Position numbers and translations under genes: made by a program | The notes under the pieces: model-generated | What the model saw: only the letters and a program-made list of their open reading frames with translations | Databases searched by the model: none | What the model was told of the DNA's origin: nothing | NCBI GenBank assembly: GCA_000171835.1 | Contig: ABHC01000017.1 | Location: 79,278 to 143,277 of the forward strand | Reading direction: 5' to 3' | Source of the DNA: an alpha proteobacterium BAL199 | GTDB taxonomy: Bacteria > Pseudomonadota > Alphaproteobacteria > Thalassobaculales > Thalassobaculaceae | DNA: 64,000 bases | Part shown: positions 25,055 through 32,290 of the stretch, piece by piece | How the letters are laid out: the number at the start of each line of letters is the position of its first letter | Numbering within the stretch: position 1 is the first letter of the stretch

Positions 25055-26674
25055 CTATGCGCCCTTCGCCCGCTCGCGCAGCACGAATTTCTGAACCTTG
25101 CCGGTCGAGGTTTTCGGCAGTTCCCCGAACACCACGGTCTTCGGGCACTTGAAGCTGGCGAGGTGCTGGCGGCAGAACGCGATCACCTCCTCAGGGGTCG
25201 TTGTCTTGCCGGGGCGCAGCGTGACGAACGCACAGGGCGTCTCGCCCCATTTCTCGTCCGGCTTTGCGACCACGGCTGCTTCCAGGATCGCCGGATGGCG
25301 GTACAGCACGCCCTCGACCTCGATGGTCGAGATGTTCTCCCCGCCGGAGATGATGATGTCCTTGGAGCGATCCTTCAGCTCGACATAGCCATCCGGATGC
25401 ACGACGCCCAGGTCGCCGGAGTGGAACCAGCCGTCCTTGAACGCCTTGTCGGTCGCGTTCGGGTTCTTCAGGTAGCCCTTCATGACGATGTTGCCGCGCA
25501 TGAACACCTCGCCCATGGTCGTGGCGTCGGCCGGTACCGGTTCCATGGTGTCCGGGTTCGCTACCATCAGGCCTTCCAGCACCGGGTAGCGCACGCCCTG
25601 GCGGGATTTCAGGTCGGCTTGCTCCTCGATCGGCCGGCCGCTCCATTCCTCGTGCCAGGCGCAGACCACCGCAGGGCCGTAGACTTCGGTCAGGCCGTAG
25701 ACATGAGTGACCTCGATGCCGAGCCGTTCCATGCCTTCCAGCACCGCCGCCGGCGGAGCCGACGCCGCGGTCATCATCTGGACCTTCTGCGGGAACTCCC
25801 GCCGGGCCTCGTCGGGTGCGTTCAGCAGCATCGACATGACGATCGGCGCACCGCACAGATGGGTTACCCCCTCGTCGGCGAATGTGTCGTAGATCGCCTT
25901 GGCTTCGACCTTGCGCAGGCAGACATGGGTTCCGGCCTGGGCCGTGATGGTCCAGGGGAAGCACCAGCCGTTGCAGTGGAACATCGGCAGGGTCCACAGA
26001 TAGACCGGGTGCATCTTCATGCCCCAGACCAGGACGTTGCCCAGCGCGTTCAGGTAGGCGCCGCGATGGTGATAGACCACACCCTTGGGATCGCCGGTGG
26101 TGCCGCTGGTGTAGTTCAGGGCGATCGCGTCCCACTCGTCGGCCGGGCGCACGCCGCGGTAGTCCGGATCGCCGCTTGCGAGGAAGCTCTCGTAGTCGGT
26201 TTCGCCGAGCCGCTTGCCGCCGGGACCCTCGGAATCGTCGACATCGATGACGGTGAGCTTGCGCGTGGTTCGGGCCAGCGCCGCTTCGATCGTCGGTGCG
26301 AACTCGGTATCGGTCAGCAGAATGCTGGCTTCGCCGTGATCGAGCATGAAGGCGAGCGCCTCGGCGTCGAGCCGGGTGTTCAGCATGTTCAGCACGGCGC
26401 CGGTCATCGGGACGCCGTGCGCCGCCTCGAACGCCTCCGGGGTGTTCGGCAGCATGGCGGCGACGGTGTCGCCCTTGCCGATCCCCCGCTTGGTCAGCGC
26501 CGAGCCGAGTCGCCGGCAGCGTTCCGCCGCCTGCGCCCAGGTGTAGCGCCGCTTGCCATGCACCACGGCAAGCCGGCTCGGGAACACCGCGGCGGTGCGG
26601 TCGAGGAACGACAGCGGGGTCAGCGGCACGTAGTTGGCCGGCGATTTGTCGAGGTCGGTGTCGTACTGGCTCAT
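25055..26674 (-). CDS. AMP-dependent acyl-CoA synthetase (medium/long-chain, DmdB/AlkK-like)
   Basis: 539-residue acyl-CoA ligase of the ANL superfamily that activates a carboxylic acid as acyl-AMP, then acyl-CoA. Seen: ALNYTSGTTGDPKGVVYHHRGAY (A3 P-loop), THVYGLTEVYGP (A5), GWFHSGDLGVVHPDGYVELKDRSKDIIISGGENIST (A7-A8 hinge), and LPKTSTGKVQKFVLRE with the catalytic Lys (A10). NGWCFPWTITAQAGTHVCLRKVEA is typical of the alkanoate/DMSP-ligase clade. ATG 26674 gives the standard SPANYVPLTPLSFL opening. The exact acid cannot be told. Confidence 0.9.
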   Translation of the reverse strand: MSQYDTDLDKSPANYVPLTPLSFLDRTAAVFPSRLAVVHGKRRYTWAQAAERCRRLGSALTKRGIGKGDTVAAMLPNTPEAFEAAHGVPMTGAVLNMLNTRLDAEALAFMLDHGEASILLTDTEFAPTIEAALARTTRKLTVIDVDDSEGPGGKRLGETDYESFLASGDPDYRGVRPADEWDAIALNYTSGTTGDPKGVVYHHRGAYLNALGNVLVWGMKMHPVYLWTLPMFHCNGWCFPWTITAQAGTHVCLRKVEAKAIYDTFADEGVTHLCGAPIVMSMLLNAPDEARREFPQKVQMMTAASAPPAAVLEGMERLGIEVTHVYGLTEVYGPAVVCAWHEEWSGRPIEEQADLKSRQGVRYPVLEGLMVANPDTMEPVPADATTMGEVFMRGNIVMKGYLKNPNATDKAFKDGWFHSGDLGVVHPDGYVELKDRSKDIIISGGENISTIEVEGVLYRHPAILEAAVVAKPDEKWGETPCAFVTLRPGKTTTPEEVIAFCRQHLASFKCPKTVVFGELPKTSTGKVQKFVLRERAKGA

Positions 26675-27119
26675 GGTCGCTCGGGCGTTTCGGCGGATGT
26701 CGCAGACCGTAGCGTTGCGGTTGGGCAAGGGCAATCCGGCGATCGTGTCCGTGGTCTTCGCGGGGGTACGAGGCTGTCGTTGCTTCAGGAGGTTGTGTCA
26801 TTACTGTAAATAAATTGTAGTATTTATAAATAATAAATTTTGATATCTAACAATAAACCTTAATGACACCACATAGAGTTCGTCGGGGTGTTAAATCAAT
26901 ATGATCGAGTAACTCTCCCCGGTATTTGATTTTCTGTGAACGCGGAATCGGTGACCCTCGATGGCGCTGTCGAGCCGCGGGGTGCTGCCTGAGTGTCGGT
27001 TTCGACGGATGCGTTGAAGCTGCGGCTCGGAGAGCCTCACGTCGGCATCCAACGACACTGAACCTGAAACGAATATCCGGCGCCGCTTGCGCGCCATGAC
27101 ATCTACCGGGAGACCTACT
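26675..27119. other. Intergenic region with AT-rich island
   Basis: 445 bp between divergent genes. 26675-26790 is ordinary GC-rich upstream DNA of the synthetase gene. 26795-26890 is strikingly AT-rich and bounded by an inverted repeat, listed separately. The rest (26900-27119) has no convincing gene and leads into the lipoprotein gene. No tRNA or known RNA was recognised. Confidence 0.6.
26795..26869. repeat. 9-bp inverted repeat enclosing a 57-bp AT-rich core
   Basis: GTGTCATTA (26795-26803) and TAATGACAC (26861-26869) are exact inverted copies; with two mismatches the match extends to 13 bases. The core is made almost wholly of A and T. It could be a small non-autonomous mobile repeat, a protein-binding region such as a nucleoid-protein site, or part of a promoter. 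No coding capacity is seen. Confidence 0.5.
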
Positions 27120-27362
27120 TTGAAACGCATCATCCTCGTTACCACCATTGCGCTCTCGGCCCTGACTCTTGCCGCTTGCGGCAACACTAAGGGCGACCGC
27201 GCCCTCAGCGGCGCCGGCATCGGCGGTGCCGCCGGCCTCGTAGGCGGCGCGCTTGTCGGGGCTCCGGTAACAGGTGCCGCGATCGGCGCTGCCGCTGGCG
27301 CTGGCGCCGGCGCTCTCACCAACAAGGACCAGATCGACCTCGGCAAGCCGATCTGGAAGTAA
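27120..27362 (+). CDS. Small glycine-zipper lipoprotein
   Basis: 80 residues from a TTG start (27120) with GGGAGA 5 bases upstream; an in-frame ATG at 27096 lacks a ribosome site. Residues 1-19 are a lipoprotein signal (LKRIILVTTIALSALTLAAC) with the lipobox LTLAAC, so the mature protein begins at Cys20 and is lipidated. Residues ~32-65 are a glycine zipper (GAGIGGAAGLVGGALVGAPV), as in SlyB/YmgG-like envelope proteins. It is probably anchored in the outer membrane; role unknown. A decayed copy of its 3' end lies at 28013. Confidence 0.8.
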   Translation: MKRIILVTTIALSALTLAACGNTKGDRALSGAGIGGAAGLVGGALVGAPVTGAAIGAAAGAGAGALTNKDQIDLGKPIWK

Positions 27363-27444
27363 TCGGCACTATCGTCGGTTCGTCACCCCGCTGACATCCG
27401 GCCCGGAGTGCATCAGGATCATCCTCAACGATGATCGTGGGCGC
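27321..27444 (+). repeat. Direct repeat copy A (3' end of lipoprotein gene plus downstream)
   Basis: This 124-bp stretch aligns without gaps to 28013-28136 at about 74 % by my hand count (92 of 124). It covers the last 13 codons of the lipoprotein gene and ~80 bp beyond. Conserved blocks include CTGACATC and CATCAGGATC. Confidence 0.75.
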
Positions 27445-27515
27445 ATCCGGGCCGCGACGTGCTGTGGGAGGACGTGGAGGCCGCAGCACGGAGAGGCCCA
27501 AATCGGCCGTCAACG
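27445..27515 (+). pseudogene. Fragment of a prpE-like gene
   Basis: 27453-27484 matches prpE 28796-28827 at 31 of 32 bases (around GACGTGCTGTGGGAGGACG, encoding RDVLWEDAEAA). Weaker similarity extends on to about 27515 (GGCCGTCAA shared). It is not an open gene. Together with the repeat at 27321 and its copy at 28013 it looks like the leftover of a second lipoprotein-prpE unit. Confidence 0.65.
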
Positions 27516-27715
27516 CGGCGCCTCGACAACGGGCTCAATGAGTATCGTCAAAAATATAAAATGCTTCGCATCTCTCAATATTCAGCCATTTTTATAAATT
27601 TTTAATATTGATTGGAAAGAAAACGTTTCGAAATTACCGATAAAAAGAGCGCCATCTGAAGAACGTCATGTGCGTGCAGTGCATGCTGCGACGGTTCCAA
27701 CCGAGGAGCGCTCCC
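27516..27715. other. Low-GC intergenic stretch
   Basis: About 200 bp, of which 27545-27645 is AT-rich with runs of T and A around 27590-27605. It leads into the small secreted-protein gene and probably contains its promoter. No other feature was recognised. Confidence 0.5.
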
Positions 27716-27910
27716 ATGTTGAAGAAATCTCTCTCGTTCCTGGCTTTCGCACCCTTTCTGCTGGCCGGCGCCCCGGCCACGGCGAGCGCGGCGCAAATAG
27801 ATCAAAGTAATTTTGGATCCGATGCAAAAGATGCGGATGACGAAACTTCGATCCCTACGCTGATGTACCGACGCGATTCCGTTAAGGGGTTCTTTTGTCG
27901 TCATGACTAG
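27716..27910 (+). CDS. Small secreted protein of unknown function
   Basis: 64 residues. Residues ~1-26 form a good Sec signal peptide (KK at the start, SFLAFAPFLLAGAPA core, cleavage near ASAA), leaving a ~38-residue acidic then basic mature peptide (QIDQSNFGSDAKDADDE, ending in RDSVKGFFCRHD) with one Cys. No family recognised. GAGGAG stands 8 bases before the ATG. Codon use is less GC-rich than that of neighbouring genes, and it sits in the low-GC patch, so recent acquisition is possible. It could also be a chance frame, though the signal peptide and ribosome site argue for a gene. Confidence 0.5.
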   Translation: MLKKSLSFLAFAPFLLAGAPATASAAQIDQSNFGSDAKDADDETSIPTLMYRRDSVKGFFCRHD

Positions 27911-28012
27911 GGCGTTGGCGTGAAATGGCGCCAGGAGAGGCTTGATCTCGCGCCAACCGTATCGTGGTCGGCGCTGCGATGAACGACCGGAGCTCGGATT
28001 TTAGCCTTCGCG

Positions 28013-28136
28013 AACAAAGACCACCTCAACCTCGGACAACCGATCCGGACGCGATCGGCACAATTGCTGGCTCCCCACCCTGCTGACATCTGGCCGCGAC
28101 TCCATCAGGATCGTGCCCAATGAGGATCACGGTCGC
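28013..28136 (+). pseudogene. Decayed 3' end of a second glycine-zipper lipoprotein gene (repeat copy B)
   Basis: Ungapped partner of 27321-27444. The translated start NKDHLNLGQPIR corresponds to NKDQIDLGKPIW of the intact lipoprotein, but the stop is lost and there is no upstream signal or zipper. It ends 32 bp before prpE, so the ancestral order was lipoprotein then prpE. Confidence 0.7.
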
Positions 28137-28168
28137 CTTGGGGCCGTGACGAGAACAGGGGAGGAAAC

Positions 28169-30067
28169 ATGGGCCGTTTCCACGAGGTTTACCGCCGCTC
28201 GATGGCGGATCCGACAGCGTTCTGGGCCGAAGCCGCCGAGGACGTGGTGTGGACCAGGCGCTGGGACCAGGTCGTCGACGACTCCCGCCCGCCGTTCTCG
28301 CGCTGGTTCGTCGGCGGCGAGACCAACACCTGCTACAACGCGATCGACCGCCATGTTGAGGCGGGGCGCGGCGAGCAGCCGGCGCTGATCTATGACAGCC
28401 CGGTCACAGGCATCGTCGCCACCTACACCTACCGAGAGATGCAGGAGCGCATCGCCCGGTTCGCCGGCGCCCTGCGCGGGCTGGGCGTCGGTTACGGCGA
28501 CCGGGTGATCCTGTATATGCCGATGATTCCCGAGGCGCTGGTGGCGATGCTGGCGACCGTGCGGATCGGCGCCGTGCATTCCGTGGTGTTCGGTGGGTTC
28601 GCCGCCAAGGAACTGGCGACCCGCATCGACGATGCCACGCCCAAGGTGATCGTGACGGCGTCCTGCGGGGTCGAGGGCCAGCGGATCCTGGCCTACAAGC
28701 CGCTGCTCGACCGTGCGATCGAGTTGGCAACCCACAAGCCGCAGCATTGCGTGATCAAGCAGCGCCCGCAGGTCGAGGCCGACCTGACGCCGGGTCGCGA
28801 CGTGCTGTGGGAGGACGCGGAGGCCGCCGGCACGCCGGCCGGCTGCGTGGCCGTCAAAGCGACCGATCCGGCCTACATCCTGTACACCTCCGGCACCACC
28901 GGCCAGCCGAAGGGCGTGGTGCGCCCGACCGGCGGCCATCTGGTCGCGCTGAAATGGTCGATGAAGAACATCTACGACGTCGACCCCGGCGACGTGTACT
29001 GGGCGGCGTCCGACGTCGGCTGGGTGGTCGGCCATTCCTACATCGTTTACGCGCCGCTGTTCCACGGCTGCACCACCGTGCTGTACGAGGGAAAGCCGGT
29101 TGGCACCCCGGATGCCGGCGCGTTCTGGCGGGTGATCGCCGACCACAAGGTCAAGGTGATGTTCACCGCACCGACCGCGATCCGGGCCATCAAGAAGGAG
29201 GATCCGGACGGCAAGCTGCTGGCCAGGTACGACATGTCGCACTTCAAGGCGCAGTTCCTGGCCGGCGAGCGCTGCGACCCGGACACCCTGAAATGGTGCC
29301 AGGACAAGCTGAAGGTCCCGACCGTCGACCACTGGTGGCAGACCGAGACCGGCTGGCCGATCGTCTCCAACTGCCTGGGCATCGAGGAACTGCCGTACAA
29401 GCCCGGCTCGCCGACCCACCCGGTGCCGGGCTGGGACGTCCAGGTGCTGGCGCCCGACGGTTCGGCGGTGAAACCCAACGAGATCGGGGCGATCTCGATC
29501 AAGCTGCCTCTGCCGCCCGGATCGCTGTCGACCCTGTGGAACAACGACGACCGGTTTGTGACCAGCTACATGACCGAGTATCCCGGCTTCTATCAGACCG
29601 GCGACGCCGGGGTGATCGATGACGACGGCTACCTGCACGTCATGACCCGCACCGACGACATCATCAACGTCGCCGGGCACCGGCTGTCGACCGGCGGCAT
29701 GGAGGAGGTCCTGGCCAACCACCCTGACGTCGCCGAATGCGCGGTGATCGGGGTCGCCGACCAGCTCAAGGGCCAGGTGCCGCTCGGCTTCCTGGTGCTG
29801 AAGGACGGGGTCAACAAGCCGCACGATCGGATTGTCGCCGAGGTGGTGGCGATGGTGCGCGAACGCATCGGCCCGGTCGCCGCGTTCAAGGTGGCGACCG
29901 TGGTCCAGCGCCTGCCGAAGACCCGCTCGGGCAAGATCCTGCGCGGCACCATGCAGAAGATCGCCGACGGCCAGGACGTGGCCGCCCCGGCAACCATCGA
30001 CGACCCGGCGATCCTGGGCGAGATCGCCCAGTCGCTGCAATCGGTCGGCTATCCGCAGAAGGGATGA
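28169..30067 (+). CDS. prpE: Propionyl-CoA synthetase (acetyl-CoA synthetase family)
   Basis: 632 residues. The opening GRFHEVYRRSMADPTAFWAEAAEDVVWTRRWDQVVDDSRPPFSRWFVGGETNTCYNAIDRH-type segment is that of PrpE rather than Acs. ATP and CoA motifs follow: YILYTSGTTGQPKGVVRPTGG, HWWQTETGWPI, YQTGDAGVIDDDGYLHVMTRTDDIINVAGHRLST, and LPKTRSGKILRGTM with the Lys that GNAT enzymes acetylate in this family. It activates propionate (and acetate) with ATP and CoA. AGGGGAGGAAAC precedes the ATG. The SDR gene follows at once, suggesting a two-gene unit. Confidence 0.92.
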   Translation: MGRFHEVYRRSMADPTAFWAEAAEDVVWTRRWDQVVDDSRPPFSRWFVGGETNTCYNAIDRHVEAGRGEQPALIYDSPVTGIVATYTYREMQERIARFAGALRGLGVGYGDRVILYMPMIPEALVAMLATVRIGAVHSVVFGGFAAKELATRIDDATPKVIVTASCGVEGQRILAYKPLLDRAIELATHKPQHCVIKQRPQVEADLTPGRDVLWEDAEAAGTPAGCVAVKATDPAYILYTSGTTGQPKGVVRPTGGHLVALKWSMKNIYDVDPGDVYWAASDVGWVVGHSYIVYAPLFHGCTTVLYEGKPVGTPDAGAFWRVIADHKVKVMFTAPTAIRAIKKEDPDGKLLARYDMSHFKAQFLAGERCDPDTLKWCQDKLKVPTVDHWWQTETGWPIVSNCLGIEELPYKPGSPTHPVPGWDVQVLAPDGSAVKPNEIGAISIKLPLPPGSLSTLWNNDDRFVTSYMTEYPGFYQTGDAGVIDDDGYLHVMTRTDDIINVAGHRLSTGGMEEVLANHPDVAECAVIGVADQLKGQVPLGFLVLKDGVNKPHDRIVAEVVAMVRERIGPVAAFKVATVVQRLPKTRSGKILRGTMQKIADGQDVAAPATIDDPAILGEIAQSLQSVGYPQKG

Positions 30068-30072
30068 GAAGC

Positions 30073-30849
30073 ATGCGCCTGCAGGGCAAGGTCGCCGTGA
30101 TTACCGGTGCCGCACGGGGAATCGGTGCGGCGATCGCGGAACGGTTCGCCGCCGAGGGGGCCAAGGTGGTGGCCGCCGACATGGACCCGCTGGCCGGCGA
30201 CGAGACCGTCGGCCGGATCCGCGCCGCCGGCAACGAAGCGCGGTTCGTCGGCTGCGACGTCACCAGCCGCCAGCAGGTGGCCGCCCTGATGGACCGGGCA
30301 ATCGAGGCCTACGGGTCGCTCGACGTGGTGGTGGCGAACGCCGGCATCATCCACAACACCCCGTTCCTGGAGCTGGACGACGCCACCTTCGACCGGGTGA
30401 TCGCGGTCAACCTGAAGGGGGTGTTCTACACCGGGCAGGAGGCGGCCCGGCGGATGGTCGACCGCGGGATCAAGGGCATCATCGTCAACACCGCCTCGGT
30501 CAACGCGGTGATCGTGCCGCTCGGACTGGCCGCCTACAACGCGTCCAAGGGCGGGGTGAACCAGTTGACCAAGACCATGGCGGTGGAACTGGCGCGCCAC
30601 GGCATCCGGGTCAACGCCATCGGCCCCGGCAGCGTGGCGACCGACCTGTTCCGCTCGGCGATGCTGACCGACCCGGAGGCGATGGACCGGGTCCGCAGCC
30701 GCACCCCGCTCGGCCGCCCGGCGGAGCCGTCGGAGATTGCCGGCGCGGCGCTGTTCCTCGCCACCGACGACAGCGCCTACTTCACCGGCCAGACCATCTA
30801 CCCCGACGGCGGAAGGCTGGCGCTCAGCCAGGTGATGCCGAAGGAGTAG
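30073..30849 (+). CDS. SDR-family NAD(P)-dependent oxidoreductase
   Basis: 258-residue classical short-chain dehydrogenase: TGAARGIGAAIAERF (TGxxxGIG), NAGI, the catalytic Ser in VNTASVNAV, and YNASKGG (YxxxK). FTGQTIYPDGGRLAL closes the fold. It probably interconverts a hydroxyacyl or alcohol substrate with its ketone. ATG 30073 lies 9 bases after AGAAGGG; an in-frame ATG at 30064 overlaps the prpE stop as ATGA. Coupled to prpE, so it may act in propionate or odd-chain metabolism, but this is inference. Confidence 0.9.
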   Translation: MRLQGKVAVITGAARGIGAAIAERFAAEGAKVVAADMDPLAGDETVGRIRAAGNEARFVGCDVTSRQQVAALMDRAIEAYGSLDVVVANAGIIHNTPFLELDDATFDRVIAVNLKGVFYTGQEAARRMVDRGIKGIIVNTASVNAVIVPLGLAAYNASKGGVNQLTKTMAVELARHGIRVNAIGPGSVATDLFRSAMLTDPEAMDRVRSRTPLGRPAEPSEIAGAALFLATDDSAYFTGQTIYPDGGRLALSQVMPKE

Positions 30850-30991
30850 GGCGGCTTGCGGCCCGGAGGGGACAATCGGCGCGCGCCGGGCAACGTCCTC
30901 GAAGTGTGGAAAGCGGATATGCCGGTGGCCCACGCTTTGTCCGACCGCACCATCTGTTCCTATCATTTAAATCTGATGGAGGAGGACGGCC

Positions 30992-31019
30992 TAGCGTAGC
31001 TGACCGATGAACTACGCTA
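30992..31019. terminator. Hairpin overlapping the stop of the disrupted ATPase gene
   Basis: TAGCGTAG (30992-30999) and CTACGCTA (31012-31019) form a perfect 8-bp stem with a 12-base loop. The right arm contains the TAG stop of the minus-strand gene. No clear T run follows, so it may be a weak or factor-dependent end, or a boundary structure of the inserted gene. Confidence 0.4.
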
Positions 31020-31194
31020 ATCAGGGCTGAAATAGCTCTTCCCGCTGATGCCCGCCCGGTCGAAGAAAGCTTGGTTGCGACCCCTCGCGTCCTCCAGCAG
31101 CGCATCCCAGCCCATAAGTTCGATCGAGCCGCGGAAGCCGTCTCGCGGCTGATAGACACGGCCCCGACCGTCAGCCGTGCGTTGCCAAGTATAT

Positions 31195-31202
31195 GTCCAT
31201 TC
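31195..31202. repeat. Target-site duplication, left copy
   Basis: GTCCATTC, identical to 32283-32290. On the minus strand it reads GAATGGAC and encodes part of E-W-T in the interrupted ATPase gene. Confidence 0.92.
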
Positions 31203-32282
31203 CTTGCCTATCCGGTTGTTACCCACACCCACTAAATGTAGGGTGAGTCCATTCTCCCGAGTAGAGCCCGTCGAAGGTCGGCGCTGCGGCCCCGCCGGCG
31301 ATTCCGAGCAGTGAGCGGAACGAGTTGAACGGATAGAAGCGCCGATTGAAGCGGAACGTGAACTCGTTGAGGTAGGCTTGCAGATGCTTGGCACTGACGC
31401 CGTGATGGATGCCATTGATCCAGGTCTTCAGATTGGCGAAGACCAAGTGGATGATCGGCAGGAATTCCTCTGCGATCTCCGGGTCTCCGCATTCGGCGAT
31501 CGCGTGGTGGTCGAATCCGCGCTTGCGAAGCCCGGCATAGCCGCTCCAGTCGTCGGTGACGATCAGCGATCCGGGAGCAACGGCGTTTTCGACGAAACTG
31601 CCGAGCGAATTGGCGCTGCGGTCGGGGACGACGGCGAGACGAACGCGTCCCGCGTAGCGACCGTCTTTCCGATTGTCGAGTTTGGTTCCCGGCTTGCGGC
31701 GACGCACCTCCACGGCGCAGGAGACGAGAACCTTGTGATGGACTCCCCGGCCCTCGCCTCGGGTGCGCCCTCCAACCCACGTTTCATCCACTTCGACATG
31801 CTCTTGCGGCTTGCCGCCAATCTTGTCGCGCTCTGGGCGCACCATCGCGGCGCGGAGCTTGTGAAGGATGCCGAATGCAGTCTCATAGCGCGACAGGCCG
31901 AGTTGCCGTTGAAATTGAACGGCCGACATTCCGGGCGTCTGGCTGGCCATCAGGTAAGCCGCCCAGAACCAGGTCGACAACGGCGTGTGACTGCGCTCCA
32001 TGACAGTCCCAGCCATCAGGCTTACGTCTTTGCGACAGGCGCGGCAGCGCAGAACGCCCGGACGCGCCTCGAAACGGAACGGTTCGCCGACAACGCCGCA
32101 TCTCGGGCAGACGAACCCACCATTCCAGCGGGCCTTTTCGAGATATGCAGCACAGGCCGCGTCGTCGGGAAAAAAGCACTGAAATTCCGGCAGCGACTGC
32201 GGAAACGGCAGATCTTCTCGGGCCAGGACATCCATGCCAAACGCTAGATCTAGTGGGCATGGGAGTCAACCGGATAGGCAAG
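31203..32282 (-). mobile_element. IS1595-family (ISXO2-like) insertion sequence, complete
   Basis: 1080-bp element. Both ends begin CTTGCCTATCCGGTTG reading inward, with weaker matching continuing (CCCA..CCCACTA). It is flanked by the exact 8-bp direct repeat GTCCATTC, the target-duplication size of this family. One intact transposase gene. The perfect duplication and intact host halves suggest recent insertion. Confidence 0.93.
31219..32235 (-). CDS. IS1595-family transposase
   Basis: 338 residues. An N-terminal zinc ribbon has two CxxC pairs (CPRCG, CRACR), typical of ISXO2-like elements. A helix-turn-helix follows (AVQFQRQLGLSRYETAFGIL). The DDE-type core shows HVEVDETWVGGRTRGEG (first Asp), SLIVTDDWSGYAGL (second Asp) and HLVFANLKTWINGIHHGVSAKHLQAYLNEFTFRFNRR, which carries the Asn/Lys-rich third motif of this family. 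It appears intact from ATG 32235 to the stop just inside the inverted repeat, so the element may be mobile. Confidence 0.92.
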   Translation of the reverse strand: MDVLAREDLPFPQSLPEFQCFFPDDAACAAYLEKARWNGGFVCPRCGVVGEPFRFEARPGVLRCRACRKDVSLMAGTVMERSHTPLSTWFWAAYLMASQTPGMSAVQFQRQLGLSRYETAFGILHKLRAAMVRPERDKIGGKPQEHVEVDETWVGGRTRGEGRGVHHKVLVSCAVEVRRRKPGTKLDNRKDGRYAGRVRLAVVPDRSANSLGSFVENAVAPGSLIVTDDWSGYAGLRKRGFDHHAIAECGDPEIAEEFLPIIHLVFANLKTWINGIHHGVSAKHLQAYLNEFTFRFNRRFYPFNSFRSLLGIAGGAAAPTFDGLYSGEWTHPTFSGCG

Positions 32283-32290
32283 GTCCATTC
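32283..32290. repeat. Target-site duplication, right copy
   Basis: GTCCATTC, the second copy of the 8-bp duplication made by insertion of the IS1595-family element. Confidence 0.92.

Noticed and set aside
25052..26809. 585-codon plus-strand frame opposite the acyl-CoA synthetase
   Set aside because: Exact antisense shadow of an intact enzyme gene.
31017..31415. 132-residue ORF at the end of the IS1595 element
   Set aside because: Its first half reads element DNA and its second half is the C-terminal 59 residues of the split ATPase gene; it is a hybrid made by the insertion.
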